Origin: Ornithinimicrobium sp. INDO-MA30-4
GTDB taxonomy: Bacteria > Actinomycetota > Actinomycetes > Actinomycetales > Dermatophilaceae
Direction of reading: 5' to 3'
Length of the DNA: 64,000 nucleotides
Assembly: GCF_021535045.1 (NCBI RefSeq)
Contig: NZ_CP091056.1
Span: 2,418,001-2,482,000, forward strand
Shown here one piece after another: positions 48,235-58,457 of the stretch. The notes beneath the pieces are model-generated. The model had not been told where the DNA came from. It worked only from the letters and a program-made list of their open reading frames with translations, and made no database searches. The first letter of the stretch is position 1. Each line of letters begins with the position of its first letter. The position numbers and the translations under genes were made by a program.

Positions 48235-50799
48235 ATGGATTTGAACTTCACCACCAAGGCCCAGGAGGCCCTTTCAACCGCTGTGCGTGAGGCAGCCGCC
48301 GCTGGTCACGCGAACGTCGAACCCGCTCACTTGCTGCAAGCATTGACCGAGCAAAACGACACCACGACGGGGCCGCTGCTGGCTGCCGTTGGCTCCTCAG
48401 CTCAAGCAGCCAGCCAGGCCGCCAAGGCGCAACTCGCCAATCTGCCCAAGGTCAGCGGCAGCACCGTGGCCAACCCGCAAGCCAACCGTGCGCTGCTCGG
48501 CGCGCTCAACCAGGCCAACGAAGCCATGCAGGCGATGGGCGACTCCTTCATCTCCACCGATCACCTGCTCCTCGCTTTAGCCCAGGCGGGCCCGTTTGGA
48601 CTGAACGCGGACGCGATCTCCGAGCAGATCCCCAACTTGCGTGGTGGCTCACGGGTCGACAGCGCTGAACCCGAAGCGACTCAAGATGCTTTGCGCAAAT
48701 ACGGCAATGACCTCACTGCTGTTGCCCGCGAAGGTCGACTCGACCCCGTGATCGGTCGTGACTCCGAGATTCGCCGGTTGGTGCAGGTGCTGTCGCGTCG
48801 CACCAAGAACAACCCGGTGCTGATCGGTGACCCTGGCGTCGGCAAGACCGCCGTCGTGGAGGGTCTGGCCCAGCGCATCGTTGCTGGTGACGTGCCCGAG
48901 TCGTTGCGCAATAAGCAGCTGATCGCCCTCGACCTCGGTGCCTTGGTCGCTGGCGCGAAGTATCGCGGCGAGTTCGAAGAGCGGCTCAAGGCGGTGCTGT
49001 CCGAGATCAAGGAGAGCGACGGCCGGATCATCACTTTTATCGACGAGTTGCACACCATGGTTGGTGCGGGCGCGTCGGAGGGTTCGATGGACGCGGGCAA
49101 CATGCTCAAGCCGCTGCTAGCCCGTGGTGAGTTGCGTCTTGTCGGTGCGACGACGCTGGATGAATACCGCGAGCACATCGAGAAGGACGCCGCTCTGGAG
49201 CGCCGATTCCAGCAGGTGTATGTCGGTGAGCCCAGTGTCGAGGACAGCATCGCCATCTTGCGCGGGCTGAAGGAACGCTATGAGGCGCACCACAAGGTTG
49301 CGATCTCGGATGCAGCTTTGGTCGCTGCCGCTTCGCTGTCGGATCGCTACATCACTGGTCGCCAGTTGCCCGACAAGGCGATCGACCTGGTCGATGAGGC
49401 AGCTTCGCGACTGCGGATGGAGATTGACTCCTCGCCCGTCGAGATCGACGAGCTGCGGCGCTCGGTCGACCGGCTGAAGATGGAAGAACTCCACTTAGCC
49501 AACGAGACCGATGATGCTTCGGTGGCGCGGTTGAGCCGGTTGCGTGAAGACCTTGCCAATAAGAGCGAAGAGTTGTCGGCGCTGACGGCGCGCTGGGAGC
49601 AGGAGAAGTCTGGCCTCAACCGCGTTGGTGACCTCAAGGCTCGACTCGATGAGTTGCGGACCCAGGCTGACCGACTCTCACGCGAAGGCGCATACGAGGG
49701 TGCTTCGAAGTTGCTCTACGGCGACATCCCGGCAGCTGAAGCCGAGTTGTTAGAGGCCCAAGAGGCCGAGGCAACGACGGTGCAGACTGAGGACGACCCG
49801 ATGGTGAAGGACCAAGTCGGCGCCGACGATATTGCTGAGGTCATTGCGGCCTGGACCGGCATCCCCGCAGGTCGGTTGCTGCAAGGTGAGACCGAGAAGT
49901 TGCTCTCAATGGAGCAGTTGCTGGGTGCTCGGCTGATCGGTCAATCGGCCGCGGTCACCACGGTCAGTGACGCGGTTCGGCGCTCGCGGGCTGGTATTGC
50001 CGACCCGGACCGCCCTACCGGTTCGTTCCTGTTCTTGGGCCCGACCGGTGTTGGCAAGACTGAGTTGGCAAAGTCGTTGGCTGACTTCCTCTTTGACGAT
50101 GAGCGGGCGATGGTCCGCATCGACATGAGCGAATACTCCGAGCGACACGCGGTGGCTCGGCTGATTGGCTCGCCTCCTGGGTATGTCGGTTACGAAGAGG
50201 GCGGGCAACTCACTGAGGCTGTCCGGCGCCGGCCATACAGCGTGGTCTTGCTGGACGAAGTGGAGAAGGCCCACCCCGAGACCTTCGACATCTTGCTGCA
50301 GGTCCTCGATGACGGACGGCTCACCGATGGCCAGGGCCGCACCGTGGACTTCCGCAACGTGATCCTGGTGATGACCTCCAACTTGGGCAGCCAGTTCTTG
50401 ATTGACCCGACCACGGAGAGCAGCGTCAAGCACGACCAGGTAATGGCTGCTGTGCGCACGGCGTTCAAGCCAGAGTTCCTCAACCGGCTCGACGAGGTCG
50501 TCATCTTTGACCCGTTGAGCCCAGATGAGTTGGCCACGATCGTCGGCCTGCAGGTGAAGTCACTGGCGGCGCGACTGGCTGATCGACGGATCAACCTTGA
50601 GGTCAGCGACGAGGCTGCTGCTTGGCTTGGCCAGCGTGGCTATGACCCGGCGTATGGCGCTCGTCCGCTGCGCCGGTTGGTGCAGACCGAGATCGGTGAC
50701 CGGCTGGCCCGACTGCTGCTTGGTGGTCAGGTCGATGACGGGCAGACAGTCAAGGTTGACGTCGATGGCGAGGGTTTGAGCCTGGAGGTTGTGGCTTAA
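48235..50799 (+). CDS. clpB: Disaggregase ClpB
   Basis: 854 residues, intact, one of the few long genes with no frame break. N domain with two ClpN repeats ([25 protein letters not shown]), AAA1 with [19 protein letters not shown] and the pore loop [13 protein letters not shown], the coiled-coil middle domain (about residues 405-520), AAA2 with [20 protein letters not shown] and pore loop GYVGYEEGG, and C-terminal [11 protein letters not shown]. Rescues aggregated proteins together with DnaK. GAGAGGACGGCAATCC precedes the ATG. Confidence 0.98.
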   Translation: MDLNFTTKAQEALSTAVREAAAAGHANVEPAHLLQALTEQNDTTTGPLLAAVGSSAQAASQAAKAQLANLPKVSGSTVANPQANRALLGALNQANEAMQAMGDSFISTDHLLLALAQAGPFGLNADAISEQIPNLRGGSRVDSAEPEATQDALRKYGNDLTAVAREGRLDPVIGRDSEIRRLVQVLSRRTKNNPVLIGDPGVGKTAVVEGLAQRIVAGDVPESLRNKQLIALDLGALVAGAKYRGEFEERLKAVLSEIKESDGRIITFIDELHTMVGAGASEGSMDAGNMLKPLLARGELRLVGATTLDEYREHIEKDAALERRFQQVYVGEPSVEDSIAILRGLKERYEAHHKVAISDAALVAAASLSDRYITGRQLPDKAIDLVDEAASRLRMEIDSSPVEIDELRRSVDRLKMEELHLANETDDASVARLSRLREDLANKSEELSALTARWEQEKSGLNRVGDLKARLDELRTQADRLSREGAYEGASKLLYGDIPAAEAELLEAQEAEATTVQTEDDPMVKDQVGADDIAEVIAAWTGIPAGRLLQGETEKLLSMEQLLGARLIGQSAAVTTVSDAVRRSRAGIADPDRPTGSFLFLGPTGVGKTELAKSLADFLFDDERAMVRIDMSEYSERHAVARLIGSPPGYVGYEEGGQLTEAVRRRPYSVVLLDEVEKAHPETFDILLQVLDDGRLTDGQGRTVDFRNVILVMTSNLGSQFLIDPTTESSVKHDQVMAAVRTAFKPEFLNRLDEVVIFDPLSPDELATIVGLQVKSLAARLADRRINLEVSDEAAAWLGQRGYDPAYGARPLRRLVQTEIGDRLARLLLGGQVDDGQTVKVDVDGEGLSLEVVA

Positions 50800-50800
50800 T

Positions 50801-50850
50801 CGTTTGGCTGCCGCTCGCCTGGTCTTTAAGCCAGGGAGCGGCACCAAACG
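50801..50850. terminator. Bidirectional hairpin between clpB and the DM13 gene
   Basis: CGTTTGG-TGCCGCTC-CCTGG on the left pairs with CCAGG-GAGCGGCA-CCAAACG on the right: 20 pairs with two single-base bulges and an 8-base loop (TCTTTAAG). It begins one base after the clpB stop codon and contains the proposed stop of the convergent DM13 gene in its loop. Confidence 0.75.
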
Positions 50851-51400
50851 ACACGTTGAAGCGATCGCACCAGATCGACACCGAGGTCAACGAGTCGATA
50901 TCGACATCTGCCGGGATCTCGTAGTTTTGGTTTCCGCTGGTGGCCTTGAGTTTCCCGAGGTTCACGTATTTGCCGTCGTCATAGACATCGTCGGCTGCTT
51001 CGGCAGGCTGGTCGGTCAGCCAGACGAATAGGTCTGGGCCGTCGTCGCTGGCCAGTCCCTCAAAGCGCAAATAGCGGGTGCCGTCGGCGTCTTCCGAGAT
51101 GATCGCTTCACCGCTGGTGGGGTGCGCTTGGCTGATGAAGTCGCCACGGGCCAACTCGGTCAACGCGGCTGGCTCTGCGGTTGCCTCGTCGGCAGCAGGG
51201 TCCTCAGCGGCTCCATCTGAGCCAGCGGTTGCTGCGGCTGCATCCTCGACTGTCGCTGCTGAGTCATCGCTGGCCGTTGAGACGGTCCCAGGCAGCGCCT
51301 CATCTAACTCGCTGCTGGTGAAGAGCTTCCACGGCTGAAACGCCCAAAGGCCCACCGCCACAGCAAGAACGGCAACGACAGCAATTACGGATTTGCGCAT
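50826..51400 (-). CDS. DM13 domain protein, membrane-anchored; probable lost base near its end
   Basis: About 191 residues: N-terminal membrane anchor (VIAVVAVLAVAVGLWAF), an acidic Ala/Glu/Asp-rich linker (about residues 40-95), and a DM13 domain (GDFISQAHPTSGEAIISED; GPDLFVWLTDQ; VSIWCDRFNVSFGAAP). Restoring one C near 50835 ends it at 50826 (PLA stop), as expected just after the domain; as read it would run on into clpB. The conserved Cys near the end (IWC) is present. DM13 is a proposed redox or electron-transfer fold outside the membrane. Confidence 0.8.
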
Positions 51401-51534
51401 ACCGCTGAGCCTAAGCGCCGCGATCACCAACAAAGATGACCGAACTATGACGGCGAGGAACGGTCCCGACGGGCGATGCGTCATACAGCCGTCATAATGG
51501 AGTTTCTCGTTCCGCGACCCAGCAGGGGGCAGAT

Positions 51535-52271
51535 ATGCAGGCCAACAGCAAGACATCCAGCAAGCGGACGTGGGCTATCGCCGCCAGCGCGGCATTGCTC
51601 GTCGGCCTCGGAGCCTGCAGCAGCGATGAGGCCCCTGAGACGGCGGAGGCAACCTCTGCGGCACCAACGGCACAAGATCGCCTGGACACCGCGTACGACG
51701 TCCTCACTGAAGCCGGGTCTGTTCACCTACTGATGGAGGGCACGAACCTGCCCGAAGAAGCCTCTGCCTATGTCATCAAGGCTGAGGGGTCGGGCACGAC
51801 GGAGCCGCCCGCCTTTGACGGCACCATCACCGGCAAGATCAGTGGTGTGCAGGCCGATGTCCCCGCGATCGCGGTGGACGGCGAGTTGTATCTGAAACTG
51901 CCCTTCACGCCCGCTTTTGCCTCGGTCAACCCGGAGACTTTCGGTGTCCCTGACCCCGCTGTCCTGTTTAGTGCGGATGCTGGATTGCCGTCGCTGCTGC
52001 AAGACACCGACAGCGCCGAGTTTGGCGAACAGTCCCGAGTCGGCCGTGATGTGGTGCAGGAAGTTAACGGCACGATCTCCGGTGATCAAGTCGCTGACCT
52101 GCTGACCGTGGGCGACCGAGGCGCTGAGTTTGATGTCACTTATGGCCTGATCGAAGACTCCTGGGAGTTGCGCACCGTCACCGTGACCGGCCCGTTCTAC
52201 CCGCCAGCAGAGTCGACTTACACCGTTACGCTCGACGAATACGGCGTGCCCGTCACTGTCACTGCCCCTGA
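51535..52271 (+). CDS. LprG-like lipoprotein; as read, continues in frame into the MFS gene
   Basis: 245 residues if it ends at 52271. Signal peptide with lipobox LLVGLGACSS and the LppX/LprAFG fold (VLTEAGSVHLLMEGTNLPEE, GEFDVTYGLIEDSWELRTV-like strand region, LDEYGVPVTVTAP at the end). As read, GCC CCT GAC keeps the frame open into the transporter. One more C in that run of four would give VTVTAP and a TGA at 52269, with the transporter ATG 4 bases later. LprG/P55 pairs move triacylglycerides or lipoglycans across the envelope. Confidence 0.8.
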
Positions 52272-52275
52272 CCGC

Positions 52276-53971
52276 ATGCCCACCCAGTCGCACGTCCGTG
52301 GGGCCAAATCTCTGCTGACCGTTGCAGCGTTGGCCGTCATGCTGGCTGCCGCCGACACGTATGTCGTGGTGCTGGCTTTGCCGGACATGATGGCTGGCGC
52401 GGGGCTGGGCATCGAGTCGCTCCAGCGTGGCACGCCGATCATCTCGGGGTTCTTGCTGGGCTACATCGCGGTGTTGCCGCTGATCGGCCGTCTGGCCGAC
52501 CTGGTGCCACGGCGCAAAATCTTGATCGCCTGCCTGCTGATCTTTGTCCTGGGATCGGCCGTGACGGCGCTCGCTGTCGACTTGAATGTGCTGGTCGGAG
52601 GGCGATTCTTGCAGGGCATCGGCGGGGGAGGCTTGGTGCCAGCGACCTTGGCGATGGTGGCTGATCTGTGGCCCCCAGGGCAGCGCGGCACCCCACTCGG
52701 CGTTGTCGGTGGCGTTCAAGAACTCGGCGCAGTCCTTGGACCGCTGCTCGGTGCCGCGGTGCTGCTGGTGAGCGATTGGCGGGGCATTTTCTGGCTGAAT
52801 GTGGCTCTTGGCTTGCTGTTTGTGGTGCTGCTGCTGGCGCTAGGCAAGGAGCCACCGCGACCATCACGGAGCGACCCCAACCACGAAATATCCCGCGCAC
52901 CGCTCTGAGCTGGGCGATTGGACTGATTACCGCCGGACTGTGGCTACTCACGCTGACCGCGCCGGAAGCGTTGGTCACCTCAGTTGCCTATGGCGAGCCC
53001 TTCATCCCGTTCGGGGAGACGGCAACTTCGCGCGTGTGGACGCCCGTTGGACTAGCCGCCACGATCGCGCTGTTGGCCTGGGCCGGGGTAACCGTGCCGA
53101 AGTGGTGGCCGGTGTTGCGCCAGGTCGACCTGTGGGGCGCTGCGCTGATCGCGATCGCCCTGGGCTCACTGGTCTTAACGTTCTCATCTGCCGAGCCAGA
53201 GACCGAAGTGTTGGGCCCGTTGGGGTGGTGGCTGCTCCCCGTCGGCGCTTTGGCCGTCGTGGCGTTTGCGATCCGGCAAAGACGGCAAAATCTCCGTTGA
53301 TCCCGACCGGGGTAGTGCGGGCGCGCGTGTGGCCAGCGCTGCTGGTCAGCCTCTTGGTCGGTGCTGCAATTGTCGCGATCGTCGTTGACGTGCCGTTGTT
53401 GGCTCGCCTCGATGGCGAGTCGACCCAGACCGAGGCTGCGCTCGTCTTGGTGCGCTTCCTGGTGGCCGTGCCGATCGGTGCGGTTTTGGGCGGTGTGCTG
53501 CTGCGCTGGCTCGCCCCGGGCGTTGTGGCTGCTGCTGGCCTGGCTGGCACGACAGTGGGCTTGACCGTGATGGCTGGTTGGGATCGGGCTTCGCTTGGTG
53601 CAGCCTGGGAGACGACTTGGGTTTTGGGTTTGGTCGGGCTCGGGGTTGGCATGGCGATTGCGCCGGTCAACGATGCCGCGCTGGCTGACAGTCGCCCGGA
53701 TTCGCATGGCACGGTGAGTTCGCTTGTCGTGGTGGCCCGGATGGTCGGGATGGTGGTCGGCCTCGCCGCACTGACCGCATACGGGCTGAGGCAGTTTTAT
53801 GAAGCCGTTGCTCTGCTGCCCGATCCCACCGACACGGTCGCGCTGCTTGATGCCGGGGTTGTTCAGGTGCAGTCGGTGTTTGCTGGGGCAGCGTTGGCCG
53901 CGGGGCTGGCCGCGGTGGTCGCCTTGGGTCTGGGGCTAAAACGGGCAGTCACGCCGACTCGCTCGGCCTGA
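52276..53971 (+). CDS. P55-like MFS transporter, frame broken twice
   Basis: About 565 residues from the ATG at 52276 with lost bases near 52882 (CCCC read as CCC) and 53292 (AAAAA read as AAAA). Fourteen-segment MFS layout; motif A region PLIGRLADLVPRRKI, GRFLQGIGGGGLVPATLAMV, and the C-terminal half RADSRPDSHGTVSSLVVV-like motif. Slightly longer than M. tuberculosis P55 (518 residues). Together with the lipoprotein it forms a lipid export pair. No ribosome binding site precedes this ATG, which favours either a true fusion or coupling. Confidence 0.85.
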
Positions 53972-54042
53972 GAGACTGCGGGTATGAAAGCACAGCAGAG
54001 CTAGGAACCAATATCACTTCCTCAATCTTCTCTTTGCGGGGC

Positions 54043-55224
54043 ATGCCTGCCCTGATCGGTATGACGATCGCTGGGTTTTCCGGCTATGCCTCGCTCATCA
54101 CAGTGGCTCCGTTGTGGGTCGTCGAGGGCGGCGCTGGTGAGGCCGGTGCGGGTCTGGTTAACGGTGTGCTGCTCGGTTTTACCGTGCTCACTCAGTTGTT
54201 TGTCCCAGGTTTAGTCCGGCGGTTTGGCTGGGGCACGACCATGAGTGCGGGCATGTTGCTGATGGGAGTGCCATCTCTGCTCCACCTGTTCAGCGATGGG
54301 TTGGAGTTCACGCTCGCGCTTTCGGCGCTGCGTGGCGTGGGCTTCGGCATCCTGACCGTCACTGGCAGCGCCGCCGTTGCCGAATTGGTTGACCCAGCAC
54401 GCCGTGGGGCTGCCATTGGGGCTTACGGCCTGGCTGTCGCCATGCCCAACCTGGTGATCTTGCCGCTTTCTCCGTTCGTGGCGACCACCGTGGGATATTG
54501 GCCAGTCTTTTTGATTGGGGCGGGACCGCTGATTGGCATCCCGTTCGCGATCAGGTTGGGCCGCGTGCTGCACGGTCCGATGAGTTCAGAGCCCGATGCC
54601 GAGGCCACGCACTCATCAAGCGCGGCTCCGACGATGACTCTCACCACGGCATACCGGAGGCTGTTGCGGCCGATGGCGTTGTTGCTGGGCGTGACGCTAA
54701 GCGGTGGCGCGATCATCACCTTTGCCCCGCAACTTGTCGATAAGCCATGGGCGTCGACCCTGGCCTTGTTTGGGATGGGCTTGACCGGGGCGCTCTCGCG
54801 TTGGCGGATGGGGGCGCTGGCCGACAAATATGGCGCCGACCGATTCCTGCCCCCACTGGTCATCCTTACGGTGATCAGCATGGCGCTCGCGGCCTGGACC
54901 ATCAGTGGTGATGGGGCGAGCACGCTGAGCCTGGTGGCGTTCGTGCTGGCCAGCCTGCTGCTCGGAGTTAGCTATGGTGGCTTGCAAAACCTGACCCTGG
55001 TCGTGGCCTTTGAGGTCGTGCCGCGCAAACACATCGGCACGGCCAGCGCGGTGTGGAACTTGGGCTTCGACTTGGGCACCGCGACCGGATCAGTGTTGGT
55101 GGGTCTGATCGCAGCAGGCTGGGGCTTCCCACAAGCCTTGCTGGTATGCGCTGTCCTGGCCGCCTCGACCCTCCCGTTGGCGTGGCGACGGCACTCGGCT
55201 ATGGCTCAGGGCGGCACGCGCTGA
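54043..55224 (+). CDS. MFS transporter
   Basis: 393 residues, intact, 12 membrane segments with a central charged loop (SSEPDAEATHSSSAAPTM). Motif A-like GFTVLTQLFVPGLVRRFG, ALRGVGFGILTVTGSAAVAE and IGTASAVWNLGFDLGTATGS identify a general drug/sugar efflux type. ATG at 54043 is preferred; a TTG three codons upstream (54034) is possible. Substrate unknown. Confidence 0.85.
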   Translation: MPALIGMTIAGFSGYASLITVAPLWVVEGGAGEAGAGLVNGVLLGFTVLTQLFVPGLVRRFGWGTTMSAGMLLMGVPSLLHLFSDGLEFTLALSALRGVGFGILTVTGSAAVAELVDPARRGAAIGAYGLAVAMPNLVILPLSPFVATTVGYWPVFLIGAGPLIGIPFAIRLGRVLHGPMSSEPDAEATHSSSAAPTMTLTTAYRRLLRPMALLLGVTLSGGAIITFAPQLVDKPWASTLALFGMGLTGALSRWRMGALADKYGADRFLPPLVILTVISMALAAWTISGDGASTLSLVAFVLASLLLGVSYGGLQNLTLVVAFEVVPRKHIGTASAVWNLGFDLGTATGSVLVGLIAAGWGFPQALLVCAVLAASTLPLAWRRHSAMAQGGTR

Positions 55225-55236
55225 TTGGTGCGAGGT

Positions 55237-56490
55237 CTAGTTGGTCAGAGAGCTGAGAGCTGAACCAGATCGCTCCATCAGCATGTCCCACGCAGCCAAC
55301 GGGACACCTGGGTGGTGAGCTCGGTCAATATCTGCCAGGGCGCGGCCCAAGCTCTGAGCAACGTTGGCCACTAGGGCGGCTGCGTCTGACGCAGGCACTC
55401 CCCAACTACTGATTTCGTCGGTGACGTGGCTGGTCGTGAGTCGATCAAAGCTCCGTTCGCCGGCCAGATCTAGCGCTGAAAGGTGACTGCCTTCGTGGTG
55501 TAGGTGCGCAGCAATATCGTATGCGGGGGCTAGGCGCACGGAGCCGGTGGGTGGTCGTAAGAATGACGTGTTCTTGGCGTGGTGATCGGTATTTCCGACG
55601 AGGTAGGAAAACGCCACGAGCTTGGCTAGCGGGGCGACTCCGCTGCCTGATGTCTTCAGCACACTGGCTGCGTGGCTCCAACTTGGCATCCGTGCGCCTC
55701 GTTGGAACTTGCGGGCAGGGTCCAACGTCGACAGGCCGATTGCTTGAGCGAGATCTTCTTGGTGGAGACCGGTCACGATGCCGTCGTGGACCACGCGGTC
55801 ATATCGGCTGACGGCGATGGCTCGCATGTCCTCGAAACGGTGCACCTGGGCTTCAACTGTTGTGAGCCCAAGGGCGCGAGCTAAGTCGAGGCATAGTGCC
55901 TCAGTATCGATGACATCAGCGGCAGGCGAACCTTCAGGGTGACCCACTTTGAGGATCCAGGTCGACAAGTTGCCCGGGCCAGGGGCTAACCACTCGGCTC
56001 CGATTCGATTGAGGCCAATCTTGGGGACCATGCCTGCTAACGAAGTGGACTGGAGGGTTGCTCCGGCCGCGCGACTCGTCACCTGTTTCAACCGGGCAGC
56101 GATGTCGCCATCGGTCAAGGAACGATCCTTGGATGTGCTGAGCGTCGGGCGGTTAGCGACGAAGCTCAGGCCGCCGGCGGTGTCTTGGCCATAGTGAGTG
56201 AGGAAGCCATAGATGTCGTCGGGCTCAACTCCTGCCGCGACGGCATAGTGCACACGAGCCTCCCCTTCGGGGAGGAGCCCTTGGATGAACGTTGTTGCTC
56301 GAACATCTGTGTCGCGGCGTGAAGTCGCCGTGATCGGCAGAATATTGCTGACAATGCGAGATTGGCTGCCCCAACGTTGCAGCGCAGCGGCGGTCCATCG
56401 CCAGGTGATGCGATCGACTCGATCGGGGTGCGGTGCGACTGTCGCAACCTGGTCACCATATAGCCAGACTTGCAGCTCCGAGGCGCTCAC
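55237..56490 (-). CDS. hipA: HipA-like kinase toxin
   Basis: 417 residues, intact. N-terminal subdomain FIQGLLPEGEARVHYAVAAG, Gly-rich loop/ATP region, substrate-related LAGMVPKIGLNRIGAEWLAP, ILKVGHP with the ATP lysine, catalytic VGNTDHHAKNTSFL and metal site APAYDIAAHLHH. GTG start at 56490 overlapping the HipB stop (GTGA). Phosphorylates a translation target; held inactive and co-repressed with HipB. Confidence 0.9.
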   Translation of the reverse strand: MSASELQVWLYGDQVATVAPHPDRVDRITWRWTAAALQRWGSQSRIVSNILPITATSRRDTDVRATTFIQGLLPEGEARVHYAVAAGVEPDDIYGFLTHYGQDTAGGLSFVANRPTLSTSKDRSLTDGDIAARLKQVTSRAAGATLQSTSLAGMVPKIGLNRIGAEWLAPGPGNLSTWILKVGHPEGSPAADVIDTEALCLDLARALGLTTVEAQVHRFEDMRAIAVSRYDRVVHDGIVTGLHQEDLAQAIGLSTLDPARKFQRGARMPSWSHAASVLKTSGSGVAPLAKLVAFSYLVGNTDHHAKNTSFLRPPTGSVRLAPAYDIAAHLHHEGSHLSALDLAGERSFDRLTTSHVTDEISSWGVPASDAAALVANVAQSLGRALADIDRAHHPGVPLAAWDMLMERSGSALSSLTN

Positions 56491-56744
56491 CAGTCAAATT
56501 CTTCGGGATCGGACTTGGCGGGATGAGCCCTCAAATTGACCTCGACGCCGAGGCGTTGGAAGACGGCAAAGAGGCGCTGAGAGTACTGGGTGTCCTTGCC
56601 CGCCTCGAGCTCAACGACATACCGCCGGGGAAGCCCCGTGGCTTCGGCCAGTTCTGCCTGGGTGAGCCCTTGGAGCCTGCGCACGTCCGCTAAGTATCCG
56701 CCGATGTCTGCTGGGCTTTGCGGGTTCGTCCAAATTTCGGTCAT
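56487..56744 (-). CDS. hipB: HipB-like antitoxin, XRE helix-turn-helix
   Basis: 85 residues from the ATG at 56744, chosen because AAGGAGG lies 8 bases before it (a GTG at 56753 has no such site). Helix-turn-helix in LTQAELAEATGLPRRYVVELEAG. The C-terminal tail HPAKSDPEEFDW is typical of HipB and probably inserts into HipA. First gene of the operon, transcribed leftward from the dyad operator at 56792. Confidence 0.9.
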   Translation of the reverse strand: MTEIWTNPQSPADIGGYLADVRRLQGLTQAELAEATGLPRRYVVELEAGKDTQYSQRLFAVFQRLGVEVNLRAHPAKSDPEEFDW

Positions 56745-56791
56745 GATCGACACCTCCTTGGATGTGAGGATATCCGCTCATAGCCTATGTG

Positions 56792-56832
56792 TGCAATTAT
56801 TCGCACATTGTCAAAATGTGCGAATAATTGCA
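56792..56832. promoter_or_regulatory. Perfect 17-7-17 dyad operator of the hipBA operon
   Basis: TGCAATTATTCGCACAT, spacer TGTCAAA, then ATGTGCGAATAATTGCA: every one of 17 positions pairs. AT-rich arms stand out from the surroundings. It lies 48 bases upstream of the hipB start and just past the exonuclease III stop, so it is placed for HipB/HipA autorepression; two helical turns between arm centres would suit two HipB dimers. Confidence 0.8.
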
Positions 56833-56844
56833 TGTCGAGGTGGG

Positions 56845-57631
56845 TTACGTCAGGTCGACGATCACCGGGGCATGGTCAGAGGCACCCTTGCCCTTGCGCT
56901 CTTCGCGGTCAATCATCGCGCCCTCAACTCGGTTGGCCAATGCGGGGGAGCCGAGGCAAAGTCGATCCGTAGGCCGCGCTTCTTGGGGAAACTCAACTGG
57001 GTGTAGTCCCAGTAGGTGTACGTCCCTGGGCCGGGCGTGTGCTCACGGGTGACGTCCGCATACCCAGCATCGTTGAAACTAAAGAAAGCAGCGCGCTCTT
57101 CGGGGCTGACGTGAGTCTTGCCCTCAAAAGCTTCAGTTGACCAGACGTCTTCGTCGGTAGGCGCAACGTTCCAGTCGCCCATCAGCGCAATCTGCGCATC
57201 GGCGTCGTCGGCCAACCAGCCGGCTGCGTCTGTGCGCAGGGCCGCAAACCACTCCAGCTTGTAATCCATGTGTGGATCGCCCAATTCGCGCCCATTGGGC
57301 ACATAGAGAGACCACACGCGCACGCCGCCACACAACGCGGAGAGTGCCCGTGCCTCATCCGCTGCGGGGTCGCCCCACTGCGGCATCCCAGCAAACCCCA
57401 CCTGGACATCCTCGATGCCGACGCGGGAGATGATGGCCACGCCATTCCACTGATTCAGCCCGTGATGGGTCACTTCATAGTCGGTGCCCTCAAAGGCTGA
57501 ATACGGGAACTGGTCATTCCGACACTTCGTCTCCTGCACTGCCAACACGTCGACATCGTGGCGCTCCAAAAAGCGACCACCCGATCGACTCGGGCCCGCA
57601 TACTGTTCACATTCCAAGTAGCTATCCGCAC
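56845..57631 (-). CDS. xth: Exodeoxyribonuclease III, frame broken twice
   Basis: About 262 residues from the GTG at 57631 (VRIATWNVNSMRARVDRVVA). Restoring one T near 57570 (TTTTTT read as TTTTT) and one base near 56955 joins the parts. Family motifs: QETKCRNDQFP with the metal-binding Glu, SLYVPNGRE, MGDWNVAPTDEDV, and the C-terminal ASDHAPVIVDL with the catalytic His. AP endonuclease/3' exonuclease in base excision repair. Confidence 0.9.
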
Positions 57632-57683
57632 ACCCCACACCCTAAAGGTCGGGTATGACAGCCCTTCGCCCTACTCTGGGCTT

Positions 57684-58457
57684 ATGGGAACAGCCTTAGT
57701 GACCGGAGCATCCGCCGGAATTGGCCGCGCGCTCGCTATCGAGATTGCCGATCGAGGCCACGACGTGGTCTTGGTCGCACGTGATCAAGCGCGGCTCGAA
57801 GCCCTGGCTGCCGAGATTTCGTCACAGTTCAAAGTTGAGGCGACAGTGCTGGCGGCGGACCTCAGCGACCGGGCGCAGCTGCGGCAAGTGGCTGACCGGG
57901 TCGCCGACCCTGACCAGCCCATCGACTTGCTGGTGAACAACGCTGGCTTTGGCGTCAACCAGTCCTTTACCGTCGGCGACGTTGCGGCCGAAGAGTTGGC
58001 ACTCGACGTCATGGTGCGCGCCGTGATGGTGCTCAGCCGCTCGGCTGTCGGAGCGATGGTCGAGCGCGGGCATGGCGCGGTGCTCAACGTCTCCTCGGTT
58101 GCCTCGCTGGCCGTCATGGGGCACTACTCGGCGATTAAGTCCTATGTGACTGTCTTCTCCGAAGCCTTGGCAGCGGAGTTGGCTGGCACCGGCGTCACGG
58201 TGACTGCATTGCTCCCTGGCTTCGTGCATACCGAGTTTCACGAGCGCGCCGCGATGAACATGGATCGGCTGCCTGAGGCCTGGTGGCTCGATGCCCACCG
58301 GTTAGCTCAAGACGCGCTGGAAGACGTCTCTGCTGGCAAAATCATCTCGATCCCTGGCGCTCGCTACAAGAGCCTTGCCGCCGTCTTGAACACTCTGCCC
58401 CGCAGTCTGATCCGCAAGGTGTCGACTGAGTTGGCTGTTCGCCGCCGCACGTCTTGA
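57684..58457 (+). CDS. SDR family oxidoreductase
   Basis: 257 residues from the ATG at 57684. Classical SDR motifs: TGASAGIGRALAIEIA (cofactor loop), VNNAGFG, NVSSVAS with the catalytic Ser, YSAIK with the catalytic Tyr-Lys, and PGFVHTEF. The GxxxGxG loop followed by VLVARDQARL suggests NADP(H). Substrate unknown. The stop overlaps the TTG start of the next gene. Confidence 0.9.
   Translation: MGTALVTGASAGIGRALAIEIADRGHDVVLVARDQARLEALAAEISSQFKVEATVLAADLSDRAQLRQVADRVADPDQPIDLLVNNAGFGVNQSFTVGDVAAEELALDVMVRAVMVLSRSAVGAMVERGHGAVLNVSSVASLAVMGHYSAIKSYVTVFSEALAAELAGTGVTVTALLPGFVHTEFHERAAMNMDRLPEAWWLDAHRLAQDALEDVSAGKIISIPGARYKSLAAVLNTLPRSLIRKVSTELAVRRRTS

Noticed and set aside
51727-52719. 330-codon minus-strand frame opposite the lipoprotein/MFS gene
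   Set aside because: His/Gln/Arg-rich composition typical of antisense frames; the + strand encodes clear LprG and MFS domains.
41201-56832. TGCGAAT shared by the palindromes at 41.2 kb and the hipBA operator
   Set aside because: Only seven bases agree and the spacing and symmetry differ, so a common regulator is not supported.
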